Assembly: GCA_003034855.1 (NCBI GenBank) | Contig: PZKD01000009.1 | Span: 1 to 40,862 of the forward strand | From: an archaeon SCG-AAA382B04 | GTDB taxonomy: Archaea; Halobacteriota; Methanonatronarchaeia; Methanonatronarchaeales; Methanonatronarchaeaceae | Direction: 5' to 3' | Length of the DNA stretch: 40,862 nucleotides | Shown: piece after piece, positions 1 through 9,428 of the stretch | Position numbering within the stretch: position 1 is the first letter of the stretch | Layout of the letters: each line of letters begins with the position of its first letter | Notes under the pieces: generated by a model | The model's input: only the letters and a program-made list of their open reading frames with translations | What the model was told of the DNA's origin: nothing | Database searches by the model: none | Made by a program: the position numbers and the translations under genes

Positions 1-44
1 CTTTCTTAATATCTTCACTTATTTCGAGAGCTTTCTTATTATCC
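1..44 (-). repeat. Left arm of a 44-bp perfect inverted repeat
   Basis: Read on the minus strand, this stretch is identical to positions 6298-6341 over all 44 bases, and it may continue beyond the window edge. The right arm lies inside a broken vapC gene, so this arm is a second, inverted piece of the same toxin pseudogene. The repeat ends about 20 bases before the truncated cas8b frame opens, so it marks the breakpoint of the CRISPR operon. Confidence 0.9.
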
Positions 45-65
45 TCATGCTATGGAGGGTTTTGA

Positions 66-1856
66 AATGAGTTCTTTGATAAAAACAATAATTTTTATTT
101 ATCTAATATTAATATAGCTGAAACCAAAGAAAAAGACCTATTCTATATTCAACCCACTAAAACAATTAATAGAGGTAAAAATGTTCACTATTACCCTCAC
201 GATTTTACATTAGGAGGATCAGCAATCGGTGAAAATAATAAAATCAAAAAGGAAAAGATACATAGAAACTTCAAAAATACTAAAGATTTCTATCTAAGCT
301 TGGACCTAAAAAAACCCATTAAGGATTATTTAAACAAGTTTTATTCTTTCGTTTTAAAAGATGAAGCAAAATTTATTGAAGAGATTTATGAGGAAAAGAA
401 GAGTCATTTATCTGATTTATCTAAAAGCGATTTGGGAGATCTCATTTTTGTTTTTAAAATCGGTTCTGATATTGTAGAAAATTTCAATTTAACTGTAAAT
501 TTTGAAAAGGATTATTATTACCTAGGAGAAATTAAGGAAATATTAGAAGTTTTTAAGAAGTTTATACCTTTTGAAGCTTCTATACCTGTAAATAATGGTT
601 TATCACATTGTTCTTTCTGTGGTAAAGAGGAAGATTTATTTTCTCCAACTAAAGCAACTTTTTATTATTCTTTTACCTTTGACCAAAAAAGTGGATTTTA
701 TGGGTTAAATGAAGACAATATAAAGAAACAGTTAATTATTTGTGACGATTGTTTTGGTGATTTTATTAAGGGAAAAAAGTTTATGGAAAGTTATTTACAA
801 AATTCGATTTTAGGAGTCAAATATTTCTCCCTACTTAATCTTAATGAAAATAAGAACTATGATAAATTACTAGAATCGTTTAAAAATCAGTACTTCTCTA
901 AAATTTACTCTAGTGAGGACCTAAGAGAACTCAGGGAGAGACTTAATAAACGATATTATTTGCTCATGGATTTAGCGAGTTTAGGGGATAAAGAAGAAAT
1001 TGGCATGGATTTGTTTTTTTATGTTTATGACAATGGAATTAGAGTTGTTAAATTTATTAGAGACATCTATCCAAGTCGTATATTAGAATTACTTAAGAAA
1101 AATGATAAGATATTTGGTTTCAGTTTTAATGGTTATTTAATAGATTTATTCAGCTCAAATAGAAACGAGGACTATGACTTATTGATAAAAGAAAGAATTG
1201 ATTTGTTTGAAAAGATTCTCCTTGATATTCCAATAAACTATGATCAATTACAAGAAAGGTTTATTAATAAAGTATCTTATAAGCTTAGAAATCAGCTACC
1301 TAATGAATATAAAGCCTCTAATTTTGCTATGAGCCATATTAGGTTTTTAGAGTTAATTTCTAGATTAAATTGTAATCTCTTTTCAGATTTAATTTCTATT
1401 AAATTTGAAGAAAATGGAGCGGATATAGTTATGAATAAATTTAATGAAGAAATAAAAGGAGAAAGCGGCTTAGAAAAAATGGAAAACTTTATTTTAGAGA
1501 ACAAGTTCTTCGCAGAAACTCCAGAAATTAGAAACGGAATCCCTCTAGGAGTCACTATCGCAAGATTGTCTTATGAGATCAATAACTATGAAAAAAGGAT
1601 GCTAGGATACGCTAGAAAAAGAATCGATGATAGAGAAAGTCTAAGAAAATATATAAATGAAGTCGAGGAAAAAGCAACTATACATGAAATATTAAATCAA
1701 CCTGTCGTATCTTCACTATTCAATAATATTGGAGAATTATTCGAAAGAGAAGATTTTTCAAAGAACGATTTTATCTTTGGAATGTTTATTGGTTACTCTT
1801 TATCGAACAAGTTTACTAACCCAAATATTTCATCAGGAGGAAAGAAGAATGAATGA
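66..1856 (+). CDS. cas8b: Cas8b (Csh1/TM1802-like), N-terminally truncated
   Basis: Large subunit of a type I-B Cascade, which normally recognises the PAM and recruits Cas3. The frame opens right after an in-frame TGA at 63-65 and has no ATG, GTG or TTG until TTG at 300. Codons 66-299 nevertheless read like family sequence (an RGKNVHYYPHDF stretch), so the start is lost rather than located at 300. About 595 residues remain. A CxxC (CSFC) plus CxxC (CDDC) zinc-binding pair is visible in the first third. The last codons overlap cas7 by 8 bases. Its upstream border sits next to the inverted repeat, so a rearrangement probably removed the N-terminus and any cas6. Family assignment rests on the zinc pair and on position before cas7-cas5-cas3. 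It is probably non-functional unless a rare start codon is used. Confidence 0.75.
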   Translation, partial: NEFFDKNNNFYLSNINIAETKEKDLFYIQPTKTINRGKNVHYYPHDFTLGGSAIGENNKIKKEKIHRNFKNTKDFYLSLDLKKPIKDYLNKFYSFVLKDEAKFIEEIYEEKKSHLSDLSKSDLGDLIFVFKIGSDIVENFNLTVNFEKDYYYLGEIKEILEVFKKFIPFEASIPVNNGLSHCSFCGKEEDLFSPTKATFYYSFTFDQKSGFYGLNEDNIKKQLIICDDCFGDFIKGKKFMESYLQNSILGVKYFSLLNLNENKNYDKLLESFKNQYFSKIYSSEDLRELRERLNKRYYLLMDLASLGDKEEIGMDLFFYVYDNGIRVVKFIRDIYPSRILELLKKNDKIFGFSFNGYLIDLFSSNRNEDYDLLIKERIDLFEKILLDIPINYDQLQERFINKVSYKLRNQLPNEYKASNFAMSHIRFLELISRLNCNLFSDLISIKFEENGADIVMNKFNEEIKGESGLEKMENFILENKFFAETPEIRNGIPLGVTIARLSYEINNYEKRMLGYARKRIDDRESLRKYINEVEEKATIHEILNQPVVSSLFNNIGELFEREDFSKNDFIFGMFIGYSLSNKFTNPNISSGGKKNE

Positions 1857-2811
1857 AACAAAAAATTTAGAAACTGATATGGATAATAGGTCAGAGATAC
1901 TGTTTTTATACGATGCTAAGGACTGTGATCCTAATGGTGATCCTTTCACTGGTGAACCTAGATTTGATGAAAACACCCAAAAAGCAATGGTTTCAGATGT
2001 AAGGTTAAAGAGATATATTAGAGATTATATAGATGAATACAAAAGCGATGAAGGCTCAGATACTGGAGATAAATCTAAGATAGTCTTTTATTCTTCGAAA
2101 GGTGATATTCAAACAGTGGGTCAGAGAAGAGAAAGTCTTAGCGAAATAGTTGATAAGGATGATCCAAAAGACTTACTCGAAAAATGTATTGATATACGAT
2201 TATTTGGTTGTGTTCTCGCAGAAGAAGGTAATAACATCGATCTAACGGGAACGGCTCAGTTCAAGAACATGAACAGAAGCATAAATAAGGTAGAACTAAA
2301 GCCTCTCCAAAACACGAGTGTTATGAAGTCAGGAGAAGAAAAGACACAAGGAACAATAGCAACTAATAGCCAAGTTCCATATGCCTTGTTCTCAGCAATC
2401 GGATACGTCAATCCAAAAACAGCAGAAATTAACGGAACTAAGCAACAAGACATTTACTTGATGCTAGAAGCCTTATGGAACAAAATTAATCTGATAAATA
2501 CTCGATCAAAAGCGGGTCAAACCTCTAGATTAATGTTAAAAATTAACTACAGCGATGGCATTTCCAAAATGAGCGATATTGAAAAATTAGTTAAAGTTGA
2601 TTCTAGTAAAGAACAAGATTATCGGGAATTCAGTGAAATTGAAAAAACCTTAGACTTTACTCCTTTGTTAAAGGCAATTAAGAAAAATACTGACAAGCTT
2701 GATTCAATCGAATACAAAATCGATGAAACCCAAGATTATGAAAACACACTTGAGTTTATTGATAAACTAAAGGACATTGATGGAGTAAGCATCGAAAAAT
2801 TAGGTATCTAG
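1849..2811 (+). CDS. cas7: Cas7, Csh2 family, type I-B Cascade backbone
   Basis: Backbone subunit that coats crRNA in the type I-B effector. The start at ATG 1849 is chosen because an AGGAGG sits just upstream (1836-1841), the ATG overlaps the cas8b stop, and the protein then begins directly before the family hallmark DAKDCDPNGDP near residues 20-30. The longer open frame from 1729 lies inside cas8b. The protein is about 320 residues, normal for Csh2. It contains the conserved FKNMNRSINKVEL region near the middle and a glycine-rich nucleic-acid binding part. It is followed one base later by cas5. Confidence 0.92.
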   Translation: MNETKNLETDMDNRSEILFLYDAKDCDPNGDPFTGEPRFDENTQKAMVSDVRLKRYIRDYIDEYKSDEGSDTGDKSKIVFYSSKGDIQTVGQRRESLSEIVDKDDPKDLLEKCIDIRLFGCVLAEEGNNIDLTGTAQFKNMNRSINKVELKPLQNTSVMKSGEEKTQGTIATNSQVPYALFSAIGYVNPKTAEINGTKQQDIYLMLEALWNKINLINTRSKAGQTSRLMLKINYSDGISKMSDIEKLVKVDSSKEQDYREFSEIEKTLDFTPLLKAIKKNTDKLDSIEYKIDETQDYENTLEFIDKLKDIDGVSIEKLGI

Positions 2812-2812
2812 T

Positions 2813-3544
2813 ATGCCCAAAGAAATCTTATCTTTTAGGCTTTGGGGGGATTATGCTCTTTATACAAAGCCTTGGTGTAATAGAGAGCAGCAATCCTATT
2901 TAATTCCCCCAAAAACATCTTTGTTCGGCCTAATCGGATCGATACTAGGTTGTGGCAAAGAAGAATATTTAGAAAAACTTGATTTCGATGAAATAAAAAC
3001 AGGAATTAATCTAAAAAACTTTGAAGGAAAAGAGCTGCATGGATACAACTTTATGCATGGGAAAAACCTGGATAAAAAAACAAAAAACCTTTCAAATCCT
3101 TACAGAAATCCTAGTAGAAAAGGAGCATTATCCCCTACGAGATTGGAGTTTATAAGAAATCCAGAATACAGAATTTACCTTTACCTAAAAGATAAAAAGA
3201 TAAAAAGACAGTTAAGTGATTTTTTAAGAAAAAATAAATGTGTTTTTCCTCCATATTTAGGTCAAGTGAATTTGTTCGCAAATTTTGGGGATTTTTATAA
3301 AACCGAACTCGATGAGAAAAATGTTAATTATTCCGAAACCGCGGCGCCTGCAGAGATTATTGATGGATCTGAGATTGAGGGAAAGATATATAATGAACGC
3401 TTACCTGTTAAGATGGAAGAAGATAGATCTTCTCCAAAATTTAAATCAATAGCAATCTCTAAAGATAATCCTTTAAAGATTAAAGATGACTCTAAATATT
3501 TAATTGGTGAAACAACCCAGGGAAGTCAAATTGTCTTATTCTGA
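2813..3544 (+). CDS. cas5: Cas5, type I-B
   Basis: RAMP-fold subunit that caps the 5-prime handle of crRNA in Cascade. The N-terminus LSFRLWGDYALYTKP followed by SYLIPPKTSLFGLIGSILG is the classic Cas5 N-terminal region. Length (243 aa) is normal for Cas5h. The start is ATG one base after the cas7 stop. The 3-prime end overlaps the beginning of cas3, so the four genes are tightly coupled in translation. Confidence 0.92.
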   Translation: MPKEILSFRLWGDYALYTKPWCNREQQSYLIPPKTSLFGLIGSILGCGKEEYLEKLDFDEIKTGINLKNFEGKELHGYNFMHGKNLDKKTKNLSNPYRNPSRKGALSPTRLEFIRNPEYRIYLYLKDKKIKRQLSDFLRKNKCVFPPYLGQVNLFANFGDFYKTELDEKNVNYSETAAPAEIIDGSEIEGKIYNERLPVKMEEDRSSPKFKSIAISKDNPLKIKDDSKYLIGETTQGSQIVLF

Positions 3545-6038
3545 GTTCTTATCTCATGAAAACAAAAAATTAAAAAATCATTTAGAAGAAGTCAAATTTA
3601 ATTCACTATCATTAATTCAAAAATTAGATATATCCAAAAAGGAAAACCTAAAGAAACTCATAGAAGTGGTTTCTGTTTCTCATGATTTTGGAAAATTTTC
3701 TGATTACTTTCAGGAAAAAGTTAGGAAAAATTCTTCAGAGGAAAGATACGAAAGACATGGACTAATATCTTCATTATTTGGATTATTCTTGACCGAAAAA
3801 TTTGAATTTAAAGATGTTGATAAAGGTTTTGTTAATGCTGTTGTTTTTAATTCCATAAAGCATCATCATGGTGATCTAGAAAATTTAGAAAAAACAATTA
3901 AATACGAAACAGAGTCTAAAGAGAGTTCCTTTAAGGATGCTAGAAAAATTTTTGAAAACATTAAAAAACACAAAACTAAGGTAAACAGAATTTATAATCT
4001 TTTGTTAGAAACTGAAGGTATTGATTACCTTAAAGAATTTGAAAGTTACCTAGGAAAAATAAATGACAGAAAAAGAGATAATAAAATTATTATACCTGAT
4101 TTAATTAGATTTACTGAGTTTAATGATGATGTTTTTTATTTTTATTTATTTAATCTTGTTTATTCTATTTTATTAGAATCAGATAAAAAAAGTGCGAGCG
4201 AAGTAGAAAAAACAAAAGAAGACTATTCCCATCCAACAGAGATGTTAAAATATTATAAGGAAAGATTTGACCAGACAAATGAATTTAATAAAGTTAGGGA
4301 AACAATATACCAAGAAACTATAGAAAATTTAGATATGGCCTTAAAAGAGTCCAATAAAAGATTTTTTGAAATCGATGCTCCCACTGGTTCCGGGAAAACC
4401 TTGACTTTATTAGGTAACTCTTTAAAATTAAGAAATCACTTAAGAGAAAGTGAGAACAAAAACCCAAGTATAATTTATGCCTTACCCTATATCTCTATCA
4501 TTGAACAAAACTACAAAGTTTTTAAAAAAGTCCTAGAGACCAGATACAATAAAATTGGGAATGATAAACTATTAGAACATCATCATTTATCAAATGAAAT
4601 ATTTACAAAAAGTAGAGATGAAGAACTCAGTTATGACAAAAGCTCTTTTTTGATTGAAAATTGGTATTCTGATATTGTTGTTACAACATTTTTTCAAGTC
4701 TTCAAATCAGTTTTTACTAACAAAAATCACTTATTGAAAAAATATAACAAATTAACAAACTCCATTATCTTGATAGATGAGATTCAGGCTATTCCTCCAA
4801 GTTTAATTACACCAATTAGAGATTGTTTTAAAATATTAACCGAAAAATTCGATTCCTATATCATCTTAGCAACCGCTACGCAACCTAAATTGAATCAAAG
4901 CAATGAAAGAAAAGAGAAAAGATTGGATTCTATTAAATTATTTTCTTCAAGAGATTCTTCATCTCTTTCTAATAAAAAAATAAACAAATTCTTCAATAGG
5001 TATAAGATAAAAACAAACTTGATAAATGAAAAGACAAATTTAGATGAGCTTTATGATTTAATAAAACAAGATAGTAATTTCGATAACTTAATGGTTGTAT
5101 TAAACACTATTGATAGTACTAAAGATCTTTTTTCTAAATTTAATGACGAAAATGATTTTGAAGATTTTGAGAAAATCTATTTATCAACTAATATACCTCC
5201 TAGGGAGCGATTAGAAAGAATAGAAAAAGCTAAAGACTACATAGATAATGATAAAAAGTTCGTTTTAGTTACCACGCAATTAATTGAAGCAGGTGTGGAT
5301 ATATCTGTGGACAAAATATACAGAGATCTAGCTCCATTAGATAATCTGGTTCAAACAGCCGGTAGAACTAACAGGAACAATGAAAAAGATTTTTCAGACG
5401 TTCATGTTCTCAACTTAGTCGATGAAGAAAATAAGGACTACCCGTTTAGTAAATACATCTACGATAAGATATTACTAGAGAAGACAAGAAAATTTTTGAA
5501 AAAGAAAAACAAATTTAGTGAAAGAGAGCTTGTTGAAGAATATTTGTCTAATTATTTTGAAGAAGTTGTTGACGATAAAGCTCAAGGAGTTAAAACAACC
5601 ACTTCGGGAAATGAAATAGATTTAAACCAAGAAATTAAAAATCTAAATTATAGAACTATTGAAAATCATTTCAAATTGATCGAAGATGATCTTCCTGAGG
5701 TATCCATTTTTGTTTTAGATGATGGCAATAGTAAGGAGTTGTGGGAGAAATATACTGATATCTTTAATAGAGATATTGAGTCCTTTGAAGAGTATTTGGA
5801 TAGAAGAGAGGAGTTTTCTAAGATTAAAAAGGAGTTTAATAGGCAAATTGTAACATTAAAAGTTAAATCCAGAGAAGAATTGGTAGATTTTAAATCAAAG
5901 ATGGGGGTTGAATCAGGTTGTGAAGTGGATAAATTGGAGTGTAATGGAGTTATCTGTTTAGATACTGAATCTGACTTCTATAACGAGCAAACCGGTGTTC
6001 AATTTGATGAAGGGAAAAAGGATATTTTCCAAATTTAA
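3531..6038 (+). CDS. cas3: Cas3 nuclease-helicase with N-terminal HD domain
   Basis: Degrades the DNA strand displaced by Cascade. An HD nuclease motif (SHDFGKF) lies near residue 50, with a later KHHHGD histidine cluster. The SF2 helicase follows with Walker A DAPTGSGKT near residue 285, DEIQ box LIDEIQAIPPS, motif III ATATQP and motif VI QTAGRTNRN. All catalytic motifs look intact and the length of about 835 aa is normal. The start is uncertain: TTG 3531 gives MSYSEFLSH, typical for Cas3 starts, with AGGGAAG upstream, while GTG 3507 and TTG 3504 are in frame. It is the last gene of the operon; no cas4, cas1 or cas2 follows. Confidence 0.9.
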   Translation: MSYSEFLSHENKKLKNHLEEVKFNSLSLIQKLDISKKENLKKLIEVVSVSHDFGKFSDYFQEKVRKNSSEERYERHGLISSLFGLFLTEKFEFKDVDKGFVNAVVFNSIKHHHGDLENLEKTIKYETESKESSFKDARKIFENIKKHKTKVNRIYNLLLETEGIDYLKEFESYLGKINDRKRDNKIIIPDLIRFTEFNDDVFYFYLFNLVYSILLESDKKSASEVEKTKEDYSHPTEMLKYYKERFDQTNEFNKVRETIYQETIENLDMALKESNKRFFEIDAPTGSGKTLTLLGNSLKLRNHLRESENKNPSIIYALPYISIIEQNYKVFKKVLETRYNKIGNDKLLEHHHLSNEIFTKSRDEELSYDKSSFLIENWYSDIVVTTFFQVFKSVFTNKNHLLKKYNKLTNSIILIDEIQAIPPSLITPIRDCFKILTEKFDSYIILATATQPKLNQSNERKEKRLDSIKLFSSRDSSSLSNKKINKFFNRYKIKTNLINEKTNLDELYDLIKQDSNFDNLMVVLNTIDSTKDLFSKFNDENDFEDFEKIYLSTNIPPRERLERIEKAKDYIDNDKKFVLVTTQLIEAGVDISVDKIYRDLAPLDNLVQTAGRTNRNNEKDFSDVHVLNLVDEENKDYPFSKYIYDKILLEKTRKFLKKKNKFSERELVEEYLSNYFEEVVDDKAQGVKTTTSGNEIDLNQEIKNLNYRTIENHFKLIEDDLPEVSIFVLDDGNSKELWEKYTDIFNRDIESFEEYLDRREEFSKIKKEFNRQIVTLKVKSREELVDFKSKMGVESGCEVDKLECNGVICLDTESDFYNEQTGVQFDEGKKDIFQI

Positions 6039-6275
6039 ATTATTAAAAAATATAAAAAAGATTTTTAGTTTGTATGATCAATTTTTAAATGCTGATTTGA
6101 GATATTTAATGAATTAGATGATATAAAAGAAAGATTTGATTTATTAAAGTTCTCTAGATTAAGAGTTTAATCAAAAATAGAGGAAGCTATAGAGACACAG
6201 GATGGGTTAAGGAAAAAAACCAATAAAAGCAATTGGAGTGGAGCTTAAGAAATCAGGAAATGGCGAGACAAAAAA

Positions 6276-6604
6276 ATGATTGTTTCTGACGCTTCTGGGA
6301 TAATAAGAAAGCTCTCGAAATAAGTGAAGATATTAAGAAAGAAAACCTAATCCCAATATTATTAGATTTAATGCTCTATGAATCGGCAACGCTCTAAAAT
6401 ATAATCCGTCTTTTTCAGAAAAAGATGTAGAAAAAGCTATTAGATCGATTATTAAATGTTGATATGGAAATAATAACTCTTATAACTTTTTTATTAGATT
6501 CTACTACTTTTTTAGCTTTTAATAATGATATAACCTTTTATGATGGTTATTATCTTGCATTTTCTAAAGAATTAGAATCTAATTTCATAACAACTGACCT
6601 ATAA
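6276..6604 (+). pseudogene. VapC-type PIN-domain toxin, broken
   Basis: Reading across frames recovers a VapC PIN outline: MIVSDAS with the first Asp at the N-terminus, LDLMLYES with the central acidic residue, and ITFYDGYYLAFSKELESN followed by ITTDL with the last Asps. Frameshifts and stops (for example TAA at 6319-6321 in the first frame, TAA after ESATL) destroy the frame. Just upstream (about 6098-6275) other open bits, including EIRKWRDKK directly before the ATG, look like a decayed VapB antitoxin. The inverted repeat copy (6298-6341) lies in its N-terminal part. Confidence 0.6.
6298..6341 (+). repeat. Right arm of the 44-bp inverted repeat
   Basis: Exact reverse complement of positions 1-44. 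It falls inside the vapC relic and carries the same in-frame stop, so the duplication or inversion happened after the toxin gene was already damaged, or very recently. Together the two arms bracket the cas8b-cas7-cas5-cas3 block. Confidence 0.9.
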
Positions 6605-6845
6605 ATCACTAATAGACACAGAAAATGTTAAATTACTATCAAAACTCTAAATAAAAAACTAATATAACCTAAAACATTCAATTAATTTCTTAAGGAAGCA
6701 TAAATAAGACTCTTTTTATATCATTGGCCTTTTTTAATTAAAGCCAATTCAATGCCTTCATGCTGTTTAAAAATGGGTTATCATAGAAACTTTTTGAACT
6801 TTTTTATAATTAGTGTAACAGAGGTAACTAAAATGGTTACTAGCG

Positions 6846-7022
6846 ATGAAGAATGTAGAAAGGGGGCTGTCTAAAAAGGAGAGCCTACTTCTCTCAAGGC
6901 TTTCTAGCAAAGGCAAGAAAATAATTGAAATAAAAGATAAAAAAAACATTCTTGATGTAATCTATGAGAACGCCAAAAAATACCAGCCAAAAATTGTACC
7001 ACTTATAGAGGCCAAAGTCTAG
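6846..7022 (+). pseudogene. Short open frame, probable remnant of a regulator-like gene
   Basis: A 58-residue frame starts MKNVERGLSKKESLLLSRLS and ends at a TAG. The N-terminus resembles the start of a winged-helix domain, which is only an impression. Downstream (7028-7195) further open scraps in other frames follow (for example IDWDLEGKFDDVESFIQ), suggesting a longer gene now in pieces. Function is not assignable. Confidence 0.3.
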
Positions 7023-7247
7023 GCGATGAAGAACGGTGTCACTGGACTTGTAAAATCGTCAAAAGTAACAGATAACTACAATACGCCAGAGTACCAAGCT
7101 ACGATATAATAAAAAAATAGACTGGGACTTAGAAGGCAAATTCGACGACGTCGAGTCGTTCATACAGGATAATGCTTCCTATAAGGATATAAAATCCGAG
7201 TTTAGGTTAATTTAGCTCAGTTATGAAGGAATTTTTTAGGTTTGTTA

Positions 7248-7274
7248 TCTCGATTTTCGGTTACCCCTCTCACT
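7248..7274 (+). repeat. Left copy of an imperfect 27-bp inverted repeat
   Basis: Matches the reverse complement of 8595-8621 at 24 of 27 positions, including the core ATTTTCGGTTACCC. A second shorter inverted match (AAACCTAAATT at 7520-7530 with its complement at 8572-8582) lies inside the pair. They bracket about 1.37 kb of non-coding DNA. Confidence 0.7.
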
Positions 7275-7373
7275 TAGCTTTTTATTGTTTATTTAGAATG
7301 AATTATTATGTTTTTTTAAAATTAAAAAGACATTATAAAATTAGATTAATTAGAGTGTAATGAATTAATTATG

Positions 7374-7393
7374 ATTAATTACATGTAATTAAT
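7374..7393. repeat. Perfect 20-base palindrome
   Basis: ATTAATTACATGTAATTAAT is its own reverse complement. Its 12-base core ATTACATGTAAT recurs at 7422-7433. Twin palindromes 48 bases apart could bind a dimeric regulator or a replication protein, but no gene starts nearby. Confidence 0.7.
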
Positions 7394-8042
7394 TAAATAC
7401 TATGAGTAAAACATATGATTTATTACATGTAATTTTTTATATAATTGGTTGAATTGATATTGGGTCATTAACATTATTTATTAATTATAAAAATTAATTA
7501 ATAAAAATAAAAAGGGATTAAACCTAAATTTTCGACCAAAATAACAAAAAAAACACTAGAAACTTATTCGATTCCTAACGAATAAAATCACGATTATTGT
7601 AAAAACTAAAAAAATGGGAGTGATTAGGTTAATGTGCTCGCTCTTATAGCTTGAAAAAGTTTTATTTAGCCATATATGGTTTTAGAAGGTGGAGCAATAG
7701 GTATAATAGTTTCTATTGGCATAATTTTGATTCAAAAATAAGCTATAAGGATATGCTATATTCCTCATACTAAGTGGAACTTTTGTTTTAATTGATTTAA
7801 TTGATATTTAGATTATTGTTACTTAGTGCCTTTTTTCTCTAACTTTTCTTATGGATCTTATATGACCCTAATAGATTCTCTGGTTGTTGTGGTTGGTTCA
7901 ATATGATTAAAGGTGGGTCAGAATAAGAAAACTGATTTCTTTTTAACTTAAAACTTTTTAACTTAAAAACAATTTTTTGTATTTAGTTTTTGGTATTAGC
8001 AGTCTATATGCCTAAAGTTTTGTCAAATTCCGTTGTTCCAAC

Positions 8043-8209
8043 TTTGTTGTAATGGATTTTTGGGTTTTTTGATTTTGTTTGTTTCTCCTCCATATATTAT
8101 TACAATGTTGTTGTGAATAGCGGGTTTTTGACATACAAGGGTGTGGGTAAACCCACAAAAAACACAAAAAACACGAACCCATATAACCAACATACACCAT
8201 TACAACAAA
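8043..8209. repeat. Inverted-repeat segment with a GT-rich to AC-rich switch
   Basis: TTTGTTGTAATGG at 8043-8055 is exactly complementary to 8197-8209. A 7-bp hairpin (TGTGGGT, loop AA, ACCCACA) lies at 8142-8157. The plus strand is GT-rich up to about 8135 and AC-rich afterwards, as expected for an old large hairpin or a pair of inverted insertions. No coding frame is convincing. Confidence 0.55.
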
Positions 8210-8594
8210 CCCCATAATATAGTGCCCTAGTTTTCAACAAAATATAGCTTAATACCACTAATTTTCATAAAACATTGATGTTTCATGGTTACTAAATCAC
8301 TCTAGCCAAAATAATATTTTACAAAAAAAACCAATTTTTAATTATAAATTTATAACTATAATTTTATTTATCTAAATTTATAAAAATTAGATTAAATCTT
8401 CAAAAAATAGACTCTAAACAGATGGTAAAAATACATCTATGATACAATATAGACCATCATAGATACATCTACCAAAAACAGATGATAACAGATACCATCT
8501 ACCCATCTATTTTTATAACAGACATTAAAATAAATAAATAAAATAATAAAGTAAAAATATTTAAAAATTTGAATTTAGGTTTTTCTGACAAAAT

Positions 8595-8621
8595 AGTGAG
8601 TTGGGTAACCGAAAATAGAGA
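8595..8621 (-). repeat. Right copy of the imperfect 27-bp inverted repeat
   Basis: Partner of 7248-7274, with 24 of 27 bases complementary. It lies about 70 bases before the 3-prime end of the next gene. Confidence 0.7.
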
Positions 8622-8689
8622 AAATTAATTAGTTTAAGTTTTATTTTTTACATTTTTAGAAGGGAGATCTATCATAATAAAACCGATAT

Positions 8690-9190
8690 CTAGAGAAGAC
8701 TCCAACCTGATTTGTCATCCTCTTTATCATTACCTTTCCCAAAATTCTCTTTTCTCTTAACGACAACATCAACTTTACCTTGAGTCGGAGACAATCCAGG
8801 CCTTGTAGACTCCCACTTACTCTTTATCTTCTCTAAAATTTGTTCTCTTTCAACCCCACAGATAACCAAAATTACCTGGTTAAACTCCTTGAGGTAGTCG
8901 GATAGTTCAGAATCTAGTCCTCGGTAGTGCCTTCTTTTAAGATTTCTTTTAACTTCAATAGGAACAGTTTCATCAACCAAAATATCTGCTTTTATTTCTC
9001 TACCTTTTTCTGTTTCAACAGGGATATTTCTTTTTTTTTGTAACCCTCCAAAACCCTGATTTGGAGAATTCAATCTTTCAGATAGATAATCTCTTAATTC
9101 ATTTTGAAATCTTCTCTCATGAGAATAACTCTTACTAGGACACCAGTTCTCTACAATCTTCAAAACCTTATCGTAGATATCATTAATCAT
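8690..9190 (-). CDS. Small PD-(D/E)XK nuclease-like protein
   Basis: A 166-residue protein with KADILVDETVPIEVKRNL near residues 66-83. This is the D-x(9-11)-(E)-x-K spacing of restriction-endonuclease-like folds. It is followed by an amphipathic helix and a hydrophobic strand (FNQVILVICG), as in that fold. The C-terminus is polar and probably disordered. The ATG start has no strong ribosome site. It is divergent from the next gene with about 240 bases between. The exact family was not recognised; a defence or repair nuclease role is inference from the motif and surroundings. Confidence 0.65.
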   Translation of the reverse strand: MINDIYDKVLKIVENWCPSKSYSHERRFQNELRDYLSERLNSPNQGFGGLQKKRNIPVETEKGREIKADILVDETVPIEVKRNLKRRHYRGLDSELSDYLKEFNQVILVICGVEREQILEKIKSKWESTRPGLSPTQGKVDVVVKRKENFGKGNDKEDDKSGWSLL

Positions 9191-9428
9191 TTCTTTGGTT
9201 CTTAGTTTTGTTCTCTTTTTTTGTTTTTAAGTTTGAGCTTATTTATTAGTTTATTGGTTAACTAAGAAATTGAGAAAAAAGAAACTTGTTAATTGGTTTT
9301 ATCTGTTTCTTTGTGCCAACAACCACGGATTAGGAGCCACAAAAAAACCACAAAACAACAAATAAGAAGTTACTTATAGAGGTTTGATTTAATTTTTATT
9401 TAAGTTACTGAAGAAGGATGTTTCTACT

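Larger units (their letters stand above)
6605..8689. other. Gene desert of about 2.1 kb with relics and palindromes
   Basis: No intact gene is supported here. The interval is very AT-rich and broken by stops in all frames. It holds a 58-codon open frame at 6846-7022, an inverted repeat pair at 7248-7274 and 8595-8621, a 20-base palindrome at 7374-7393, an inverted GT/AC-rich segment at 8043-8209, and clustered CAGAT/CATCT words at about 8415-8525. No CRISPR repeat-spacer pattern was seen although cas genes lie just upstream. Confidence 0.6.

Noticed and set aside
8012-8215. 67-codon minus-strand frame
   Set aside because: It lies in the inverted GT/AC segment, has no start signal and is low complexity.
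6039-8689. CRISPR array expected near the cas genes
   Set aside because: No 28-37 base unit recurs at regular spacing; the CAGAT/CATCT words at 8415-8525 are short and irregular.
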